A DNA stretch of 60,359 nucleotides from an uncultured Prevotellaceae bacterium (GCA_900318535.1 ONKU01000022.1:1-60359), one strand, 5' to 3'; counted from the stretch's first letter, positions 34,595-43,801 are shown. The notes: generated by a model not told the origin, from the letters alone. Numbers and translations are program-made.

Positions 34595-34637
34595 TACGAT
34601 CGTTGGTTTTAAAATGGATAATTATCTTGAATGGTTA

Positions 34638-35765
34638 TTAATCGATATCAAACGACACCATGAGCGGATAGTGGTCGCTGCTGCCGCCCGCCAGGCGCTT
34701 GGCCTGCAGAGCTGTGATGTCGCCGCGGTAGAACACATGGTCGATGCGGTACTTGAGGCCATGACGGTTATAGGTGTAAGCATAGCCGCGCCCCACATTG
34801 GCCCAAGCGTCGTGCAGGTCATGTCCCTTGATCACATGATAGACGTGCGACGTGGGCACATCGTTCATGTCGCCACATACGATCACGTTGGCCGGGGACT
34901 TGTCGATGGCTGCCCTCAATGCCGCCGCATTGTCGCCGCGCAGGGCGAATGAGCGGCGCATGCGCTCTATAGCCGACGGCTTGACGTCGGGGCTGACACG
35001 CGTGCTCATGTTCTTGCCGAAACTCAGATGATAGGACTGCAGCCTGAAGTCCACAATCCTCAACTGCTTGCCGTTGGGCAACTGCAGGTCATAGGCCCGT
35101 GCCAGGTGGCTCGTGTTGTCGCGGTTATATCCCAATACTGACCGTGACTGCTGGGGAGCACCAATGGCAACGGTAGTGAACGGGTAACGCGAAATCATAC
35201 TCAAGCCCTCGGAGCTCTGGTAAGTGTAAGGATAACGCGCCTTCATCTCGTTGAGGTAAGGCTTCAACGAGGGCACCTCGTCCCAACTGATGCCGCGGCA
35301 ACTGCCCTCCTGCAGGAGCACCACGTCGGGGGCAGCATCCAGGATGAGCTTCATCGTTGCCGACGGGGCATTACCCAACTTGGGCTCATTATAATTGAAC
35401 GACAAGACGTTATAGGTCATCACCTTGAGGATCTTGGTCGTGTCGGCAGGCATCGCGGGGCGGTTCTCGCTCGTGTTCAGCGGGGTGAACACCTTAATCG
35501 TCGGCAACGCGGCAATCAATGCGACCACAAGCATGGCCGAGGCCAGCCAGCGGCGCATGAACAGTGCCAGCAGCAGCAATGCGAGCACCACAAGCAGCAA
35601 CGGCATGAAGGCCAGCACCATGAACGGTGCAAGGAAAAAGCGCTCGGGGTCTATCGCGCCGCTATAGGCACAGGCTATCATCAGCAGCGCAACTACGGCT
35701 GTGATGATTTCAAGAGTCCATTTGCGTTTCTTTTTTCTCCTATAATTATAGTATTGGTCAGGCAT
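34638..35765 (-). CDS. Membrane-anchored endonuclease/exonuclease/phosphatase family protein
   Basis: A 375-residue protein with three N-terminal membrane helices (about 17-90) and a periplasmic or cytosolic EEP domain: VMTYNVLSFN, VVLLQEG, VIVCGDMNDVP (catalytic Asp/Asn) and SSDHYPLMVSF. The substrate could be DNA, a phospholipid head group or an inositol phosphate. It lies 21 bases after the first rhomboid gene and 43 before the M3 peptidase gene, in an apparent operon. Confidence 0.85.
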   Translation of the reverse strand: MPDQYYNYRRKKKRKWTLEIITAVVALLMIACAYSGAIDPERFFLAPFMVLAFMPLLLVVLALLLLALFMRRWLASAMLVVALIAALPTIKVFTPLNTSENRPAMPADTTKILKVMTYNVLSFNYNEPKLGNAPSATMKLILDAAPDVVLLQEGSCRGISWDEVPSLKPYLNEMKARYPYTYQSSEGLSMISRYPFTTVAIGAPQQSRSVLGYNRDNTSHLARAYDLQLPNGKQLRIVDFRLQSYHLSFGKNMSTRVSPDVKPSAIERMRRSFALRGDNAAALRAAIDKSPANVIVCGDMNDVPTSHVYHVIKGHDLHDAWANVGRGYAYTYNRHGLKYRIDHVFYRGDITALQAKRLAGGSSDHYPLMVSFDID

Positions 35766-35786
35766 AATTAATTATAATATAATGTG

Positions 35787-36704
35787 TCATGGATTACGTC
35801 GCCGCGAGGCCTTGAAGAGTTTATCCTTCTCCTCATCGGTCAGCGCATCATAGCCGGCAGCCTTGATTTTACCCAAGATCACGTCCAGTTCCTCCTCACT
35901 GACGGCATCGTCGGGACGAGTCCCCCGTGGGGGCTGCTGTCCCCCGCCCGTCTCGCGCTGCCCGCCAGCCGTGCGTTTCCACTGGAAGTCAGGGCGCTTG
36001 AACGAACGTCCGTTGAACAGGCCGACGACGGCATCGATGGCGGCGTTGAGCGGACGGGTGATATCGTGGCCGACCCTGATGCGCAAGGCATAGAGCGCTC
36101 CCACAAGGGCCCCGCCGATGTGGGCGATGCTGGACCCCAGGTTGCCGCCCTCCATGCTCAGCAGATCGATGGCGACTGTGACGATGGCGACCCACTTGAG
36201 GGGCACCTCGCCCAGGAACAGCAAGCCGATCGGGTAATTGGGCGTATAGACCGCCGTTGCCACGACGATGGCAATCACCGACGCCGAAGCGCCAATGAGG
36301 AAATATTGATGCGCTGCCAGGTGCGGCAGCAGGTTATAAGCAAGCAGGAAGAGTAAGGCTCCACCCCATCCGCCCAGCAGATACACCCCAGTGAGCTGCT
36401 TGGGCGAGAAGAATTCCATGAAAATGCGTCCCAGCCAGTAGAGCCACAGCATGTTGAACAGGATGTGCAGTATGCCGTAGTGGGCAAACATGTAGGTGAC
36501 CAGCGTCCAGGGCCTCCTGAGCAGCATGCCCAGGTCGCTGGGCAGTTCCAGCCATTGCAGCACCTCGCCGCCCTGCACATTCACCAGCAGGGCTCCCAAG
36601 GCCAGCACATGCAATAACAGGAAAACGCCGATGTTGATGAAGATGAGCCTCAACAACATCGACCCCTGCAGGTAGCTGCGCTTGATATCGTCAATAAAGG
36701 CCAT
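35787..36704 (-). CDS. Rhomboid intramembrane serine protease with DUF6576-like tail
   Basis: A 305-residue polytopic protein with the rhomboid active site: Ser140 in LIGASASV and His195 in SSIAHIGGAL, plus the HILFNMLWLYWLG helix. After the six-helix core comes a Gly/Arg linker and a C-terminal acidic mini-domain (SEEELDVILGKIKAAGYDAL), common in Bacteroidota rhomboids. Its start overlaps the end of the second rhomboid gene by 14 bases. Substrates are unknown. Confidence 0.92.
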   Translation of the reverse strand: MAFIDDIKRSYLQGSMLLRLIFINIGVFLLLHVLALGALLVNVQGGEVLQWLELPSDLGMLLRRPWTLVTYMFAHYGILHILFNMLWLYWLGRIFMEFFSPKQLTGVYLLGGWGGALLFLLAYNLLPHLAAHQYFLIGASASVIAIVVATAVYTPNYPIGLLFLGEVPLKWVAIVTVAIDLLSMEGGNLGSSIAHIGGALVGALYALRIRVGHDITRPLNAAIDAVVGLFNGRSFKRPDFQWKRTAGGQRETGGGQQPPRGTRPDDAVSEEELDVILGKIKAAGYDALTDEEKDKLFKASRRRNP

Positions 36705-37437
36705 TGCGTGTCAACGTGCCGTTGTGTCGCCAATACAGAATGATGACAATGCCCGCGATCAATCCGCCCAAGTGGGCAAAATGAGCCACACCGCTCATCG
36801 TGTGGGAAACACCCAAGAAAAGCTCAATCAAACCGTAGCCAATCACCATCCACTTAGCCTTGATGGGGAACGGGAACGGGATGATATACAAGGGCATATT
36901 GGGGAAAATCATACCGAAGGCCAGCAGGATGCCGAATACAGCTCCCGAAGCACCGATGGTAATCAAGCTGTTATAAAAGTCGTTCATCGTGAAGGCGGCA
37001 TGACCCTCGTTGATGGCCTTGATGATATCGGCCACCGAACCGGCAGCAGGTCCCGAAACACTGCTGGCAAGAATGCTCTGCCACGAGAACTGCCACACCA
37101 GTTCCTGAACCAGGGCAGCACCGAGGCCGCAAGAGATATAATAAAAGAGGAAACGCTTGGACCCGAACACCCTCTCGAGCAGGCTGCCGAACATCCACAG
37201 CGAAAACATGTTGCAGAACAGATGCACGAAACCGCCATGCATGAACATGTAGGTGAACAACTGGATGATGTTGAATTCGCTCCCTTTCCAGAAGTGCAAT
37301 CCAAGCCACCGGTTCAGATCCATGGTTCCGGTCTGCTCACAGACCAGCGTGGCCAACCACACTATGATGTTGATAACCAGCAGGTGTCTGGTAACAGGCA
37401 TGATAGATGCTAAAAAAGACCTATTGTTATTCTGCAT
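36691..37437 (-). CDS. Rhomboid intramembrane serine protease
   Basis: A 248-residue rhomboid with Ser164 in TIGASGAVFG and His222 in HFAHLGGLIAG. The FMHGGFVHLFCNMFSLWMFG helix carries the conserved His/Asn oxyanion residues. An insert of about 40 residues (about 120-160) sits between the L3-L4 helices. First gene of a likely operon (rhomboid, rhomboid, EEP protein, M3 peptidase) read from the -7 box at 37472-37479. It is divergent from HU. Confidence 0.92.
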   Translation of the reverse strand: MQNNNRSFLASIMPVTRHLLVINIIVWLATLVCEQTGTMDLNRWLGLHFWKGSEFNIIQLFTYMFMHGGFVHLFCNMFSLWMFGSLLERVFGSKRFLFYYISCGLGAALVQELVWQFSWQSILASSVSGPAAGSVADIIKAINEGHAAFTMNDFYNSLITIGASGAVFGILLAFGMIFPNMPLYIIPFPFPIKAKWMVIGYGLIELFLGVSHTMSGVAHFAHLGGLIAGIVIILYWRHNGTLTRNGLY

Positions 37438-37471
37438 TTGATAACGGCATATTAAAGATTCAATCAGCGCA

Positions 37472-37479
37472 CAAATGTA
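37472..37479 (-). promoter_or_regulatory. -7 box TACATTTG of the rhomboid operon
   Basis: The minus strand reads TACATTTG, 34 bases upstream of the start. Confidence 0.6.
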
Positions 37480-37572
37480 AAGAAAAACTCCCTATTTAGA
37501 GCCATTTTCGCCTTAAAAAACGCCCAAAAACACGTTTTTTTGCCCTAATGACGCATTTTTTTTGGCTTTTTT

Positions 37573-37603
37573 TTTGCAGAAACCGTTGTTTCACTTATAT
37601 TTG
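37573..37603 (+). promoter_or_regulatory. Promoter of the HU gene
   Basis: TTTG (37573-37576), 19 bases, TATATTTG (37596-37603), preceded by T-tracts typical of strong promoters. Confidence 0.75.
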
Positions 37604-37663
37604 CGACAATAAAACGTCAATTTATTTTATTCACTTAACTAATTTTATAAAAAACTTCAAACT

Positions 37664-37945
37664 ATGAACAAGACTGAATTAGTACAAGCAATTGCCGAAA
37701 AGGCCAATCTCACTAAGGTTGATTCCAAGGCTGCTCTCGATGCAGCTCTCGATGCCATCGCTGGCGCTCTGAAGAAAGGCGACAAGGTTGCCCTCATCGG
37801 TTTCGGTACCTTCCAGGTAGTTAAGAAGAATGCCCGTCAGGGTATCAACCCCGCTACCAAGCAGAAAATCAAAATCGCTGCCAAGAAGGTCGTTAAGTTC
37901 AAACCCGGCGCAGGCCTGGCTCTCATGGTGAACAAGAAGAAATAA
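37664..37945 (+). CDS. hup: HU-family nucleoid DNA-binding protein
   Basis: A 93-residue basic protein with the full HU pattern: MNKTELVQAIAEKANLTK, then GDKVALIGFGTFQVVKKNARQGINPATKQKIKIAAKKVVKFKPG. The beta-arm tip (RQGINPATKQ) carries the intercalating Pro. It bends and compacts DNA as a dimer. Strong own promoter and terminator. Confidence 0.96.
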   Translation: MNKTELVQAIAEKANLTKVDSKAALDAALDAIAGALKKGDKVALIGFGTFQVVKKNARQGINPATKQKIKIAAKKVVKFKPGAGLALMVNKKK

Positions 37946-37992
37946 ACTGCTTGTACAGCCGAAGTCAAGGGTTTAACCCTTGTAAAGGATGA

Positions 37993-38036
37993 AACCTGCC
38001 GTTACCCTGTCGAAGGGAAGCGGCAGGTTACTGTTT
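37993..38036 (+). terminator. Terminator of the HU gene
   Basis: AACCTGCCG (37993-38001) pairs with CGGCAGGTT (38021-38029), with an inner CCCT/AGGG stem, then ACTGTTTTA. Confidence 0.8.
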
Positions 38037-38103
38037 TAGAGCATATCTGCCCTGATTTCTTCTTTTTTTCTTGGTAATAATGTTCACTCATAGATATTTT
38101 ATT

Positions 38104-38111
38104 TATATTTG
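38104..38111 (+). promoter_or_regulatory. -7 box TATATTTG of the large LRR/dockerin gene
   Basis: TATATTTG, 54 bases before the ATG at 38166. Confidence 0.6.
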
Positions 38112-38165
38112 CGGGTTAAAACTGAAAAAATCATCATTCTAAATAAACTTAATCAGTAATTGCTT

Positions 38166-41100
38166 ATGAACAAGATTCTTACTCAAACGTCTTGGTTGCG
38201 TAGGCTGATGCTGGCTGCAGGCTGCCTGGCTACAGTGACAGCACTGCAGGCTGCCAACATTACCGTTGACGGCATCAACTACTCCACCAACACCACCAAG
38301 AAAGAGGCAACCATCGCCAAGTACACCATCATCAAGGCGACCGACACGACGCCCGCCGACACCCTCTTCTACAAAGGAGAGATCACAATTCCCGAGAAGA
38401 TTACCTATGAGGGCGTCGAGTACACCGTGGTTGCCACCGCAGCCAACTCGTTCCTGGACTGCAGGGAACTGACCTCTTTGACTCTGCCCTCGACGTGCGT
38501 GACTATCGCGCGCAACACCTTCAAGGGATGCTCAGCGCTGAAGAATTCTCCGATTCCTCCCACGGTGACTAGCGTGGGCTCCGGTGTATTCAACGGCTGC
38601 ACCAGTCTGGAAGAAGTCACCATCTGGCCCGGCTGGAACAAGCCCGTGAGCGAGGAATTTGCCAACTGCGACAACCTCAAGACGCTGATCATTGCTCCCG
38701 GCGATGCTCCTGTAGTGATGAAGGTCAACGCCTTTGGTGCAACAGCCGAGGCCCGCACCGCGCTGTCGAGCATCGAGGCCATCCACATGGGCCGCAACGT
38801 GGATGCCAGCGCTTATACCAACGCCGAGCAGCCCTTCCACAACATGTCTGGGCTGAAGACGCTGGAGATCTACGGTGAGACGACAACTATCCAGAACACG
38901 ACGTTCCAGGGCTGCACCGCATTGCAGTCGGTTACGTTCCTCAACGACTTAGTGTCGAGCATCGGCACGAGCGCCTTTGCCAGCTGCACCTCGCTGACGA
39001 GCATCGACATTCCCGCTGGCGTCACCGCTATCGAGCAGAGCGTGTTCAACAGCTGCCGCAACCTGAAGAACGTCACCATGGGCGACGCTGTGACCAGCAT
39101 CGGCATCACCGCGTTCTACAACACTGGACTGACGTCATTCACCTTCCCGAGTGCGCTGACATCGATTGGCCAGAGCGCCTTTGAGAATTCCCAACTGGGT
39201 GGCAATATCGTGCTGCCCGATGCCTTGACGGCCATCGGCACCCAGGCATTTGCAGGTACCCAACTGACAGGTGTGAGCATTCCCGCCAGCGTGAGCAGCA
39301 TCGGCCAAGGCGCCTTCGCCCCCATCCCCACCCTTGCCAACATCACCATCGCCGAGGGCAACACCGCCTTCAAGATGGATAACGGCGTGCTGCTCAATGC
39401 CGCCGGCACCCGCCTGCTGGTGACAGCCCACGAGGGCGAAATCGGCACCAGCTACAGCAATGCCACGGTGACCAGCATCGACAATTACGGTCTGGCCTAT
39501 GCTCCGTTTACGAGCGTTGACCTGCCTGCGCTGACTACCATCGGCAACTACGGCTTTGCCTACAGCGACATCGAGGCCTATACCCTCGAGAGCAACGTCA
39601 CCCTGGGCCAGAACGTGTTTGCCGGTTCAGCATTGCAGTCCATTGTCATCGCTGAGGGCCGCAACGAGATTCCCCAGGGCCTGTGCGCAGGATGCGAGCA
39701 ACTCACCAGCGTGACGCTGCCCAGCACCACGACCAACATGATGCGCAACTGCTTCGAGGGCTGCACTTCACTGCAGACCATGGAGATTCCCGCCAACGTG
39801 AACTACATGGAGCCCGGCTCGGTTCCCGCTGGTATCGGTACGCTGCGCGTGCTCAACGTGAACACGCCCGCACTTGCTGCAGGCGTGTTCAACGAGAGTC
39901 AGCACAACGTCATCTGCAGGGTGGCACCCGAGTCGGTTGAGGCCTTCAAGAGCGCCAACCAGTGGCGTTATCTCACAATCGTGGCCGACGAGACCATCTC
40001 GGGCGAAGGCTCGACGCTGGGTTGCCCCACGGGTCTGTATTTCGCCACCACTGGCGGTGACCTGATGTACAAGGACGAGAACGGCAATATCGTGAACACC
40101 AACTTCAATGCCGGCCAGCACGCCTTCACGCTGCAGAGCTACAAGAACCGCGTCTATGTCGCTGTTGCCGGCCAGCGCTTCACCTATCAGGATCCCAACC
40201 AGCCCCTGGGTGACGGCGAGCTGTTCTACGTGAACAACACCAACGGCATCTTCTACCGCGTGACGGTATTGAATAATGTGGGCTATGCTCCCAGCGAGGA
40301 CCCGTTCACCATGTTCATCGACAAGAACGAGAACAAGATCTACATCAGCGACCGCAACGTGGGCATCCACGAGCTGAATGCCGACACCACCGGCCTGTAC
40401 GGCCAGCAGCCCTTCCTGCTGCAGAACCAGTGGCTCCCCTACTACAACGACGAGATCAGCTGGGGCTCCATCACTGGTGGCTTCACCCAGGACAAGCACG
40501 GCATCTTCTGGATGAGCAAGAAGTTCAACGGCCTGTGCCTGCTGCGCTTCAAGAAGGGTGACATCTATCCCGACGGCGGCCAGGGCCACACCAAGCACTA
40601 CAATGCCCTGTTCAAGGACGCTATCATCAAGACCTTCTACCTCGACGAGGTGAACGGTTACCTGTACATGCAGGTGCAGACCAACCCCAACGGCTGCGTT
40701 CCCGGCATCTACCGCATTGCTCTGAGCAAAATCGAGAATCTTGAGACCGGTGCCGATGTGGAGGGCAACGAGAACCTGACCATTAAGGACTGTGAACTCA
40801 TCGACGACTCGCCCATCAAGGTCGAGGGTGCTGAGGACAGCGGTGAGATCGCCAATGTCGCCCAGATCAACAGCGACGGCGAATACATCTACTGGAGCTA
40901 CATTGCTCCCGCCAGCGATGCCGAGGCCATCCGCAACAGCGTGACTCTGGATGTCAACAACCCGTTGCACCACAGCGGTATCAAGTGCCTGAAAGCCACG
41001 CCCAATGAGGACGGCACCATGCCTACCGAAGTCATGTTTGCCATCGAGGGCGTCGAGGCCTACGGTGTTTGCGGTGCTACCTACGTTGAGCCCGGACCTG

Positions 41101-41294
41101 GTCCCGAACCCAGTATTCCCGGCGACGTGAACGGCGACGGTGAGGTGAACATTGCCGACGTGAACTGCATCATCGACGTCATCCTGGGCACCAGGACGGC
41201 CGAGGAGTTTGAAGGCCGTGCCGACGTGAACGGCGACATCGAGGTGAACATCGCCGATGTCAATGCCATCATCGACATCATCCTGAACAGCTAA
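38166..41294 (+). CDS. Large secreted BspA-like LRR protein with C-terminal dockerin-like repeats
   Basis: A 1042-residue surface protein. I take the ATG at 38166; a TTG lies two codons earlier. Signal peptide to about residue 30 (ALQA). A long array of BspA/Treponema-type leucine-rich repeats spans about 60-610 (for example VTSIGITAFYNTGLTSFTFP). The segment from about 620 to 970 has beta-propeller-like strands and no LRR. The tail has two dockerin-like repeats, GDVNGDGEVNIADVNCIIDVIL and ADVNGDIEVNIADVNAIIDIIL. BspA proteins bind host matrix or other bacteria. Own promoter and strong terminator. Confidence 0.88.
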   Translation: MNKILTQTSWLRRLMLAAGCLATVTALQAANITVDGINYSTNTTKKEATIAKYTIIKATDTTPADTLFYKGEITIPEKITYEGVEYTVVATAANSFLDCRELTSLTLPSTCVTIARNTFKGCSALKNSPIPPTVTSVGSGVFNGCTSLEEVTIWPGWNKPVSEEFANCDNLKTLIIAPGDAPVVMKVNAFGATAEARTALSSIEAIHMGRNVDASAYTNAEQPFHNMSGLKTLEIYGETTTIQNTTFQGCTALQSVTFLNDLVSSIGTSAFASCTSLTSIDIPAGVTAIEQSVFNSCRNLKNVTMGDAVTSIGITAFYNTGLTSFTFPSALTSIGQSAFENSQLGGNIVLPDALTAIGTQAFAGTQLTGVSIPASVSSIGQGAFAPIPTLANITIAEGNTAFKMDNGVLLNAAGTRLLVTAHEGEIGTSYSNATVTSIDNYGLAYAPFTSVDLPALTTIGNYGFAYSDIEAYTLESNVTLGQNVFAGSALQSIVIAEGRNEIPQGLCAGCEQLTSVTLPSTTTNMMRNCFEGCTSLQTMEIPANVNYMEPGSVPAGIGTLRVLNVNTPALAAGVFNESQHNVICRVAPESVEAFKSANQWRYLTIVADETISGEGSTLGCPTGLYFATTGGDLMYKDENGNIVNTNFNAGQHAFTLQSYKNRVYVAVAGQRFTYQDPNQPLGDGELFYVNNTNGIFYRVTVLNNVGYAPSEDPFTMFIDKNENKIYISDRNVGIHELNADTTGLYGQQPFLLQNQWLPYYNDEISWGSITGGFTQDKHGIFWMSKKFNGLCLLRFKKGDIYPDGGQGHTKHYNALFKDAIIKTFYLDEVNGYLYMQVQTNPNGCVPGIYRIALSKIENLETGADVEGNENLTIKDCELIDDSPIKVEGAEDSGEIANVAQINSDGEYIYWSYIAPASDAEAIRNSVTLDVNNPLHHSGIKCLKATPNEDGTMPTEVMFAIEGVEAYGVCGATYVEPGPGPEPSIPGDVNGDGEVNIADVNCIIDVILGTRTAEEFEGRADVNGDIEVNIADVNAIIDIILNS

Positions 41295-41320
41295 TCAACG
41301 CCATTCCAGGCAAATAATCA

Positions 41321-41358
41321 AACAAGGAGCGCGGGCATCAACGTCCGCGCTCCTTGTT
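41321..41358. terminator. Terminator of the large LRR/dockerin gene
   Basis: Perfect 14-bp stem (41321-41334 with 41345-41358), 10-base loop; symmetric enough to work on both strands. Confidence 0.8.
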
Positions 41359-41400
41359 GCTTCTAGCCTTATCCGTCATCGAGAGATAAGGGGTATATAC

Positions 41401-41448
41401 AAAAAAAATGGATTAACCATTCTATCTCAACGACAGTAAAGTTAATCC
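41401..41448 (-). terminator. Rho-independent terminator of the symporter/sRNA
   Basis: Eight-bp outer stem and five-bp inner stem, followed by eight U on the minus strand. Confidence 0.8.
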
Positions 41449-41487
41449 GAAACTCTTTGATAAATCAAAATAGATATTTCCCTTTAT
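41401..41487 (-). ncRNA. Candidate small RNA in the 3' region of the symporter gene
   Basis: On the minus strand a full promoter (TTTG 41523-41520, 18 bases, TATCTTTG 41501-41494) points into a non-coding stretch that ends in a textbook terminator: GGATTAAC...GTTAATCC (41448-41410), an inner CTGTC/GATAG stem, then ATTTTTTTT. The predicted RNA is about 85 nt and has a second small hairpin (TTTGA/TCAAA). The same terminator would also end the symporter mRNA, so the RNA would be 3'-UTR-derived. Confidence 0.6.
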
Positions 41488-41493
41488 GCGCTA

Positions 41494-41523
41494 CAAAGAT
41501 AATATCATTTTTTTACATACAAA
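41494..41523 (-). promoter_or_regulatory. Orphan promoter upstream of the candidate sRNA
   Basis: The minus strand carries TTTG, 18 bases, TATCTTTG. No coding gene follows on this strand. Confidence 0.6.
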
Positions 41524-41589
41524 ACTTTTTCTCTTTTTTTTTTGAGAAATTGACATTAAACCCACTATTCACAGGTGATTTAATGGCAA

Positions 41590-42780
41590 TTACGCTGTTT
41601 TTGAGCCATTAACTGGCTGCTTGCGCCCGCTGTAGATGCGGTCCACAACCAGAGCAATCGCCCCGTCGCCAGTGACGTTGCAAGCGGTGCCAAAGCTGTC
41701 CATCGTGATGTACAGGGCAATCATAAGTGCCTGTTGCTCGGCACTAAAGCCAAGAATGGACTGCAGCACACCCAGCGCCGCCATGATGGCGCCACCTGGC
41801 ACACCAGGAGCTGCCACCATCATCACACCCAGCATGAGGATGAAGCCCGTGAAATGGCCGATATCGATCGACAGGCCCTGCATGAGCATCAGCGCTACGG
41901 CGCAGGCCGTTATCTTCATTGCGCTGCCCGACAAGTGGATTGTCGCACACAGCGGCACGACAAAGCCCGCGATGCCGTCACTCACGCCATTGAGTTTGGA
42001 CTGCTTGAGCGTCACGGGAATCGTCGCGGCCGACGATGAGGTGCCCAGGGCAGTGAAATAGGCGGGCAGCATGTTGTACAACGCCTTGAAGGGATTGCGG
42101 TGTGAAATGGCACCGGCAATGCAGTACTGGAACAGCAACAGGAAGATGTGCATGGCAAAAATCACGCCGATGATGGCCACGAACACATTGATGATGTGCC
42201 ATGCCTGACCCGTGAAGGACATGTTCACGAAAATGCCGAAGATGTACAACGGCAAGATGGGAATAAGGGCCACCTCGATGGTCTTGGCAATGATTTCGCG
42301 GAACTCATCAAATACTTTTTTCAGGTTGGGCGATTCAAAGAAGGAGATGCCCAAACCCAAGACAAAGGCCGAGATGAGGGCGCTCATCACGTCGAGCAGC
42401 GGCGGAATCTCGATGGTGAAGAAAGGCTGCAGTTCCTCGACGGTAGAAACGGCCTGAGCGGCATGGCCACGGTCGATGAGTGATGGGAATATACCCGTGC
42501 TCACACCGTAGCTGAAGTAACCCGATAATACCGTGTCGCCATAGGCAATGAGAGCCGTGATTAGCAACAGTTTGCCAGCCCCCTTGCCGATGTCGGCAAT
42601 GGCGGGTGTGACCAGTCCCACAATGATGAGCGGAATCAGGAAGGACAGGAAATGGCTGAAGACGCTGTTGAAGGTCACAAAGAGCCGGACGCCCCATTCT
42701 GGGAAAAACAGTCCACACACAACACCCAGGATGATGGCAATGATGATGCGCGGCAAGAGGCCTATTTTGGTCTTTTTCAT
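41590..42780 (-). CDS. Dicarboxylate/amino-acid:cation symporter (DAACS family)
   Basis: A 396-residue inner-membrane transporter of the GltP/DctA/SstT type that takes up glutamate, aspartate, serine or dicarboxylates with Na+ or H+. Diagnostic blocks: the serine-rich re-entrant loop TALGTSSSAATIPVT, PLCATIHLSGSAMK, and DSFGTACNVTGDGAIALVVDR (HP2/TM8 substrate site). Eight helices and two hairpins fit the family. Substrate cannot be fixed. Divergent from the FemAB-like gene. Confidence 0.93.
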   Translation of the reverse strand: MKKTKIGLLPRIIIAIILGVVCGLFFPEWGVRLFVTFNSVFSHFLSFLIPLIIVGLVTPAIADIGKGAGKLLLITALIAYGDTVLSGYFSYGVSTGIFPSLIDRGHAAQAVSTVEELQPFFTIEIPPLLDVMSALISAFVLGLGISFFESPNLKKVFDEFREIIAKTIEVALIPILPLYIFGIFVNMSFTGQAWHIINVFVAIIGVIFAMHIFLLLFQYCIAGAISHRNPFKALYNMLPAYFTALGTSSSAATIPVTLKQSKLNGVSDGIAGFVVPLCATIHLSGSAMKITACAVALMLMQGLSIDIGHFTGFILMLGVMMVAAPGVPGGAIMAALGVLQSILGFSAEQQALMIALYITMDSFGTACNVTGDGAIALVVDRIYSGRKQPVNGSKTA

Positions 42781-42812
42781 GCTATGAAAACGGATTATTG
42801 GTAAATTTTGCG

Positions 42813-42841
42813 CAAAGGTAATATTTTTTGCTGTATTTTTG
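42813..42841. promoter_or_regulatory. Closely packed divergent promoters
   Basis: TACCTTTG on the minus strand (42820-42813) for the symporter; TATTTTTG on the plus strand (42834-42841) for the FemAB-like gene. Thirteen bases separate the two -7 boxes. Confidence 0.6.
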
Positions 42842-42853
42842 CGTTATATAACA

Positions 42854-43801
42854 ATGAGTATGACAGAAATCATCCGATATGATGCCTCGATGGCAGCCCG
42901 TTGGGACGAATTTGCACGCATGAGCCGCAACGGCACGATGCTCCACCAGCGCGGATACATGGACTATCATAGCGACCGTTTCAAGGACTGCTCGCTCGTG
43001 GCCCTGCACGAGGGCAAGCTGTGCGCCCTGCTGCCCGCCTGCATCGAGGGCGACACGTTATGGTCACACCGCGGCCTCACCTACGGCGGATGGCTGGTGC
43101 CGCTCAAGCACTTCGATGCAACGGTGATGGTCGAGGTAATGGATGCGGCCTGCCAGTGGATGACCGGCAACGGCATCAAACGACTGGTTTACAAGCCCGT
43201 GCCTCACATCTACCACCGTTACCCGTGTGAGGAGGACCTCTATGCCCTGTTCCGCCACCAGGCCAAACTCATCGAAACCAATATCTCGACGACCATCGAC
43301 CTGACCTGCCCGCTGCCGCTGGACCGCGGCAACAAGAGCGGCGCAAACGCTGCGCGCAAGGCAGGCATCCAAGTGGGACCCAGTGAGGACTGGGAGGGAT
43401 ACTGGCGCCTATTGTCGTCGCTGCTTGACGAGCGCTACGGCACACGCCCGGTGCACACCCTTGACGAAATGAGGCTGCTGCATGGCCGTTTCCCCGACGG
43501 CATCAGGCTCTATACTGCCACACTCGACGGCGAAATGCTGGCCGGCGTAGTGATGTACCTGTCACAACCCGTCGCCCACTGCCAGTACATCGGCGCCTCG
43601 CCCCAGGGCAAGGACAGCAAGGCATTGACCCTGCTGTTCGACTACCTGATCGGGGAAGCCAAGGCATCGGGCTACCGCTATTTTGACTTCGGTATCTCCA
43701 ACGAGGACCACGGCCGCTACCTGAATGAGGGCCTCGTGCGCCAAAAATCCCGCCTGGGCGGCCGCGGCATCGTCTATAACACGTTTGAAATCTGCCTATA
43801 G
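42854..43801 (+). CDS. FemAB/GNAT-like acyltransferase
   Basis: A 315-residue protein related to the FemAB/Acetyltransf_6 group that transfers aminoacyl or acyl groups to cell-surface precursors. Seen: an N-terminal WDEFARMSRNGTMLHQRGYMDYH block, a central helical LLSSLLDERYGTRPVHTLDEM, and a C-terminal GNAT half (LAGVVMYLSQPVAHCQYIGAS...YRYFDFGISNEDHGRYLNEGL). Start ATG at 42854 or 42860; either gives a very short leader. It lies 20 bases before a polysaccharide flippase gene, so a role in capsule or glycan decoration is likely. Confidence 0.8.
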   Translation: MSMTEIIRYDASMAARWDEFARMSRNGTMLHQRGYMDYHSDRFKDCSLVALHEGKLCALLPACIEGDTLWSHRGLTYGGWLVPLKHFDATVMVEVMDAACQWMTGNGIKRLVYKPVPHIYHRYPCEEDLYALFRHQAKLIETNISTTIDLTCPLPLDRGNKSGANAARKAGIQVGPSEDWEGYWRLLSSLLDERYGTRPVHTLDEMRLLHGRFPDGIRLYTATLDGEMLAGVVMYLSQPVAHCQYIGASPQGKDSKALTLLFDYLIGEAKASGYRYFDFGISNEDHGRYLNEGLVRQKSRLGGRGIVYNTFEICL

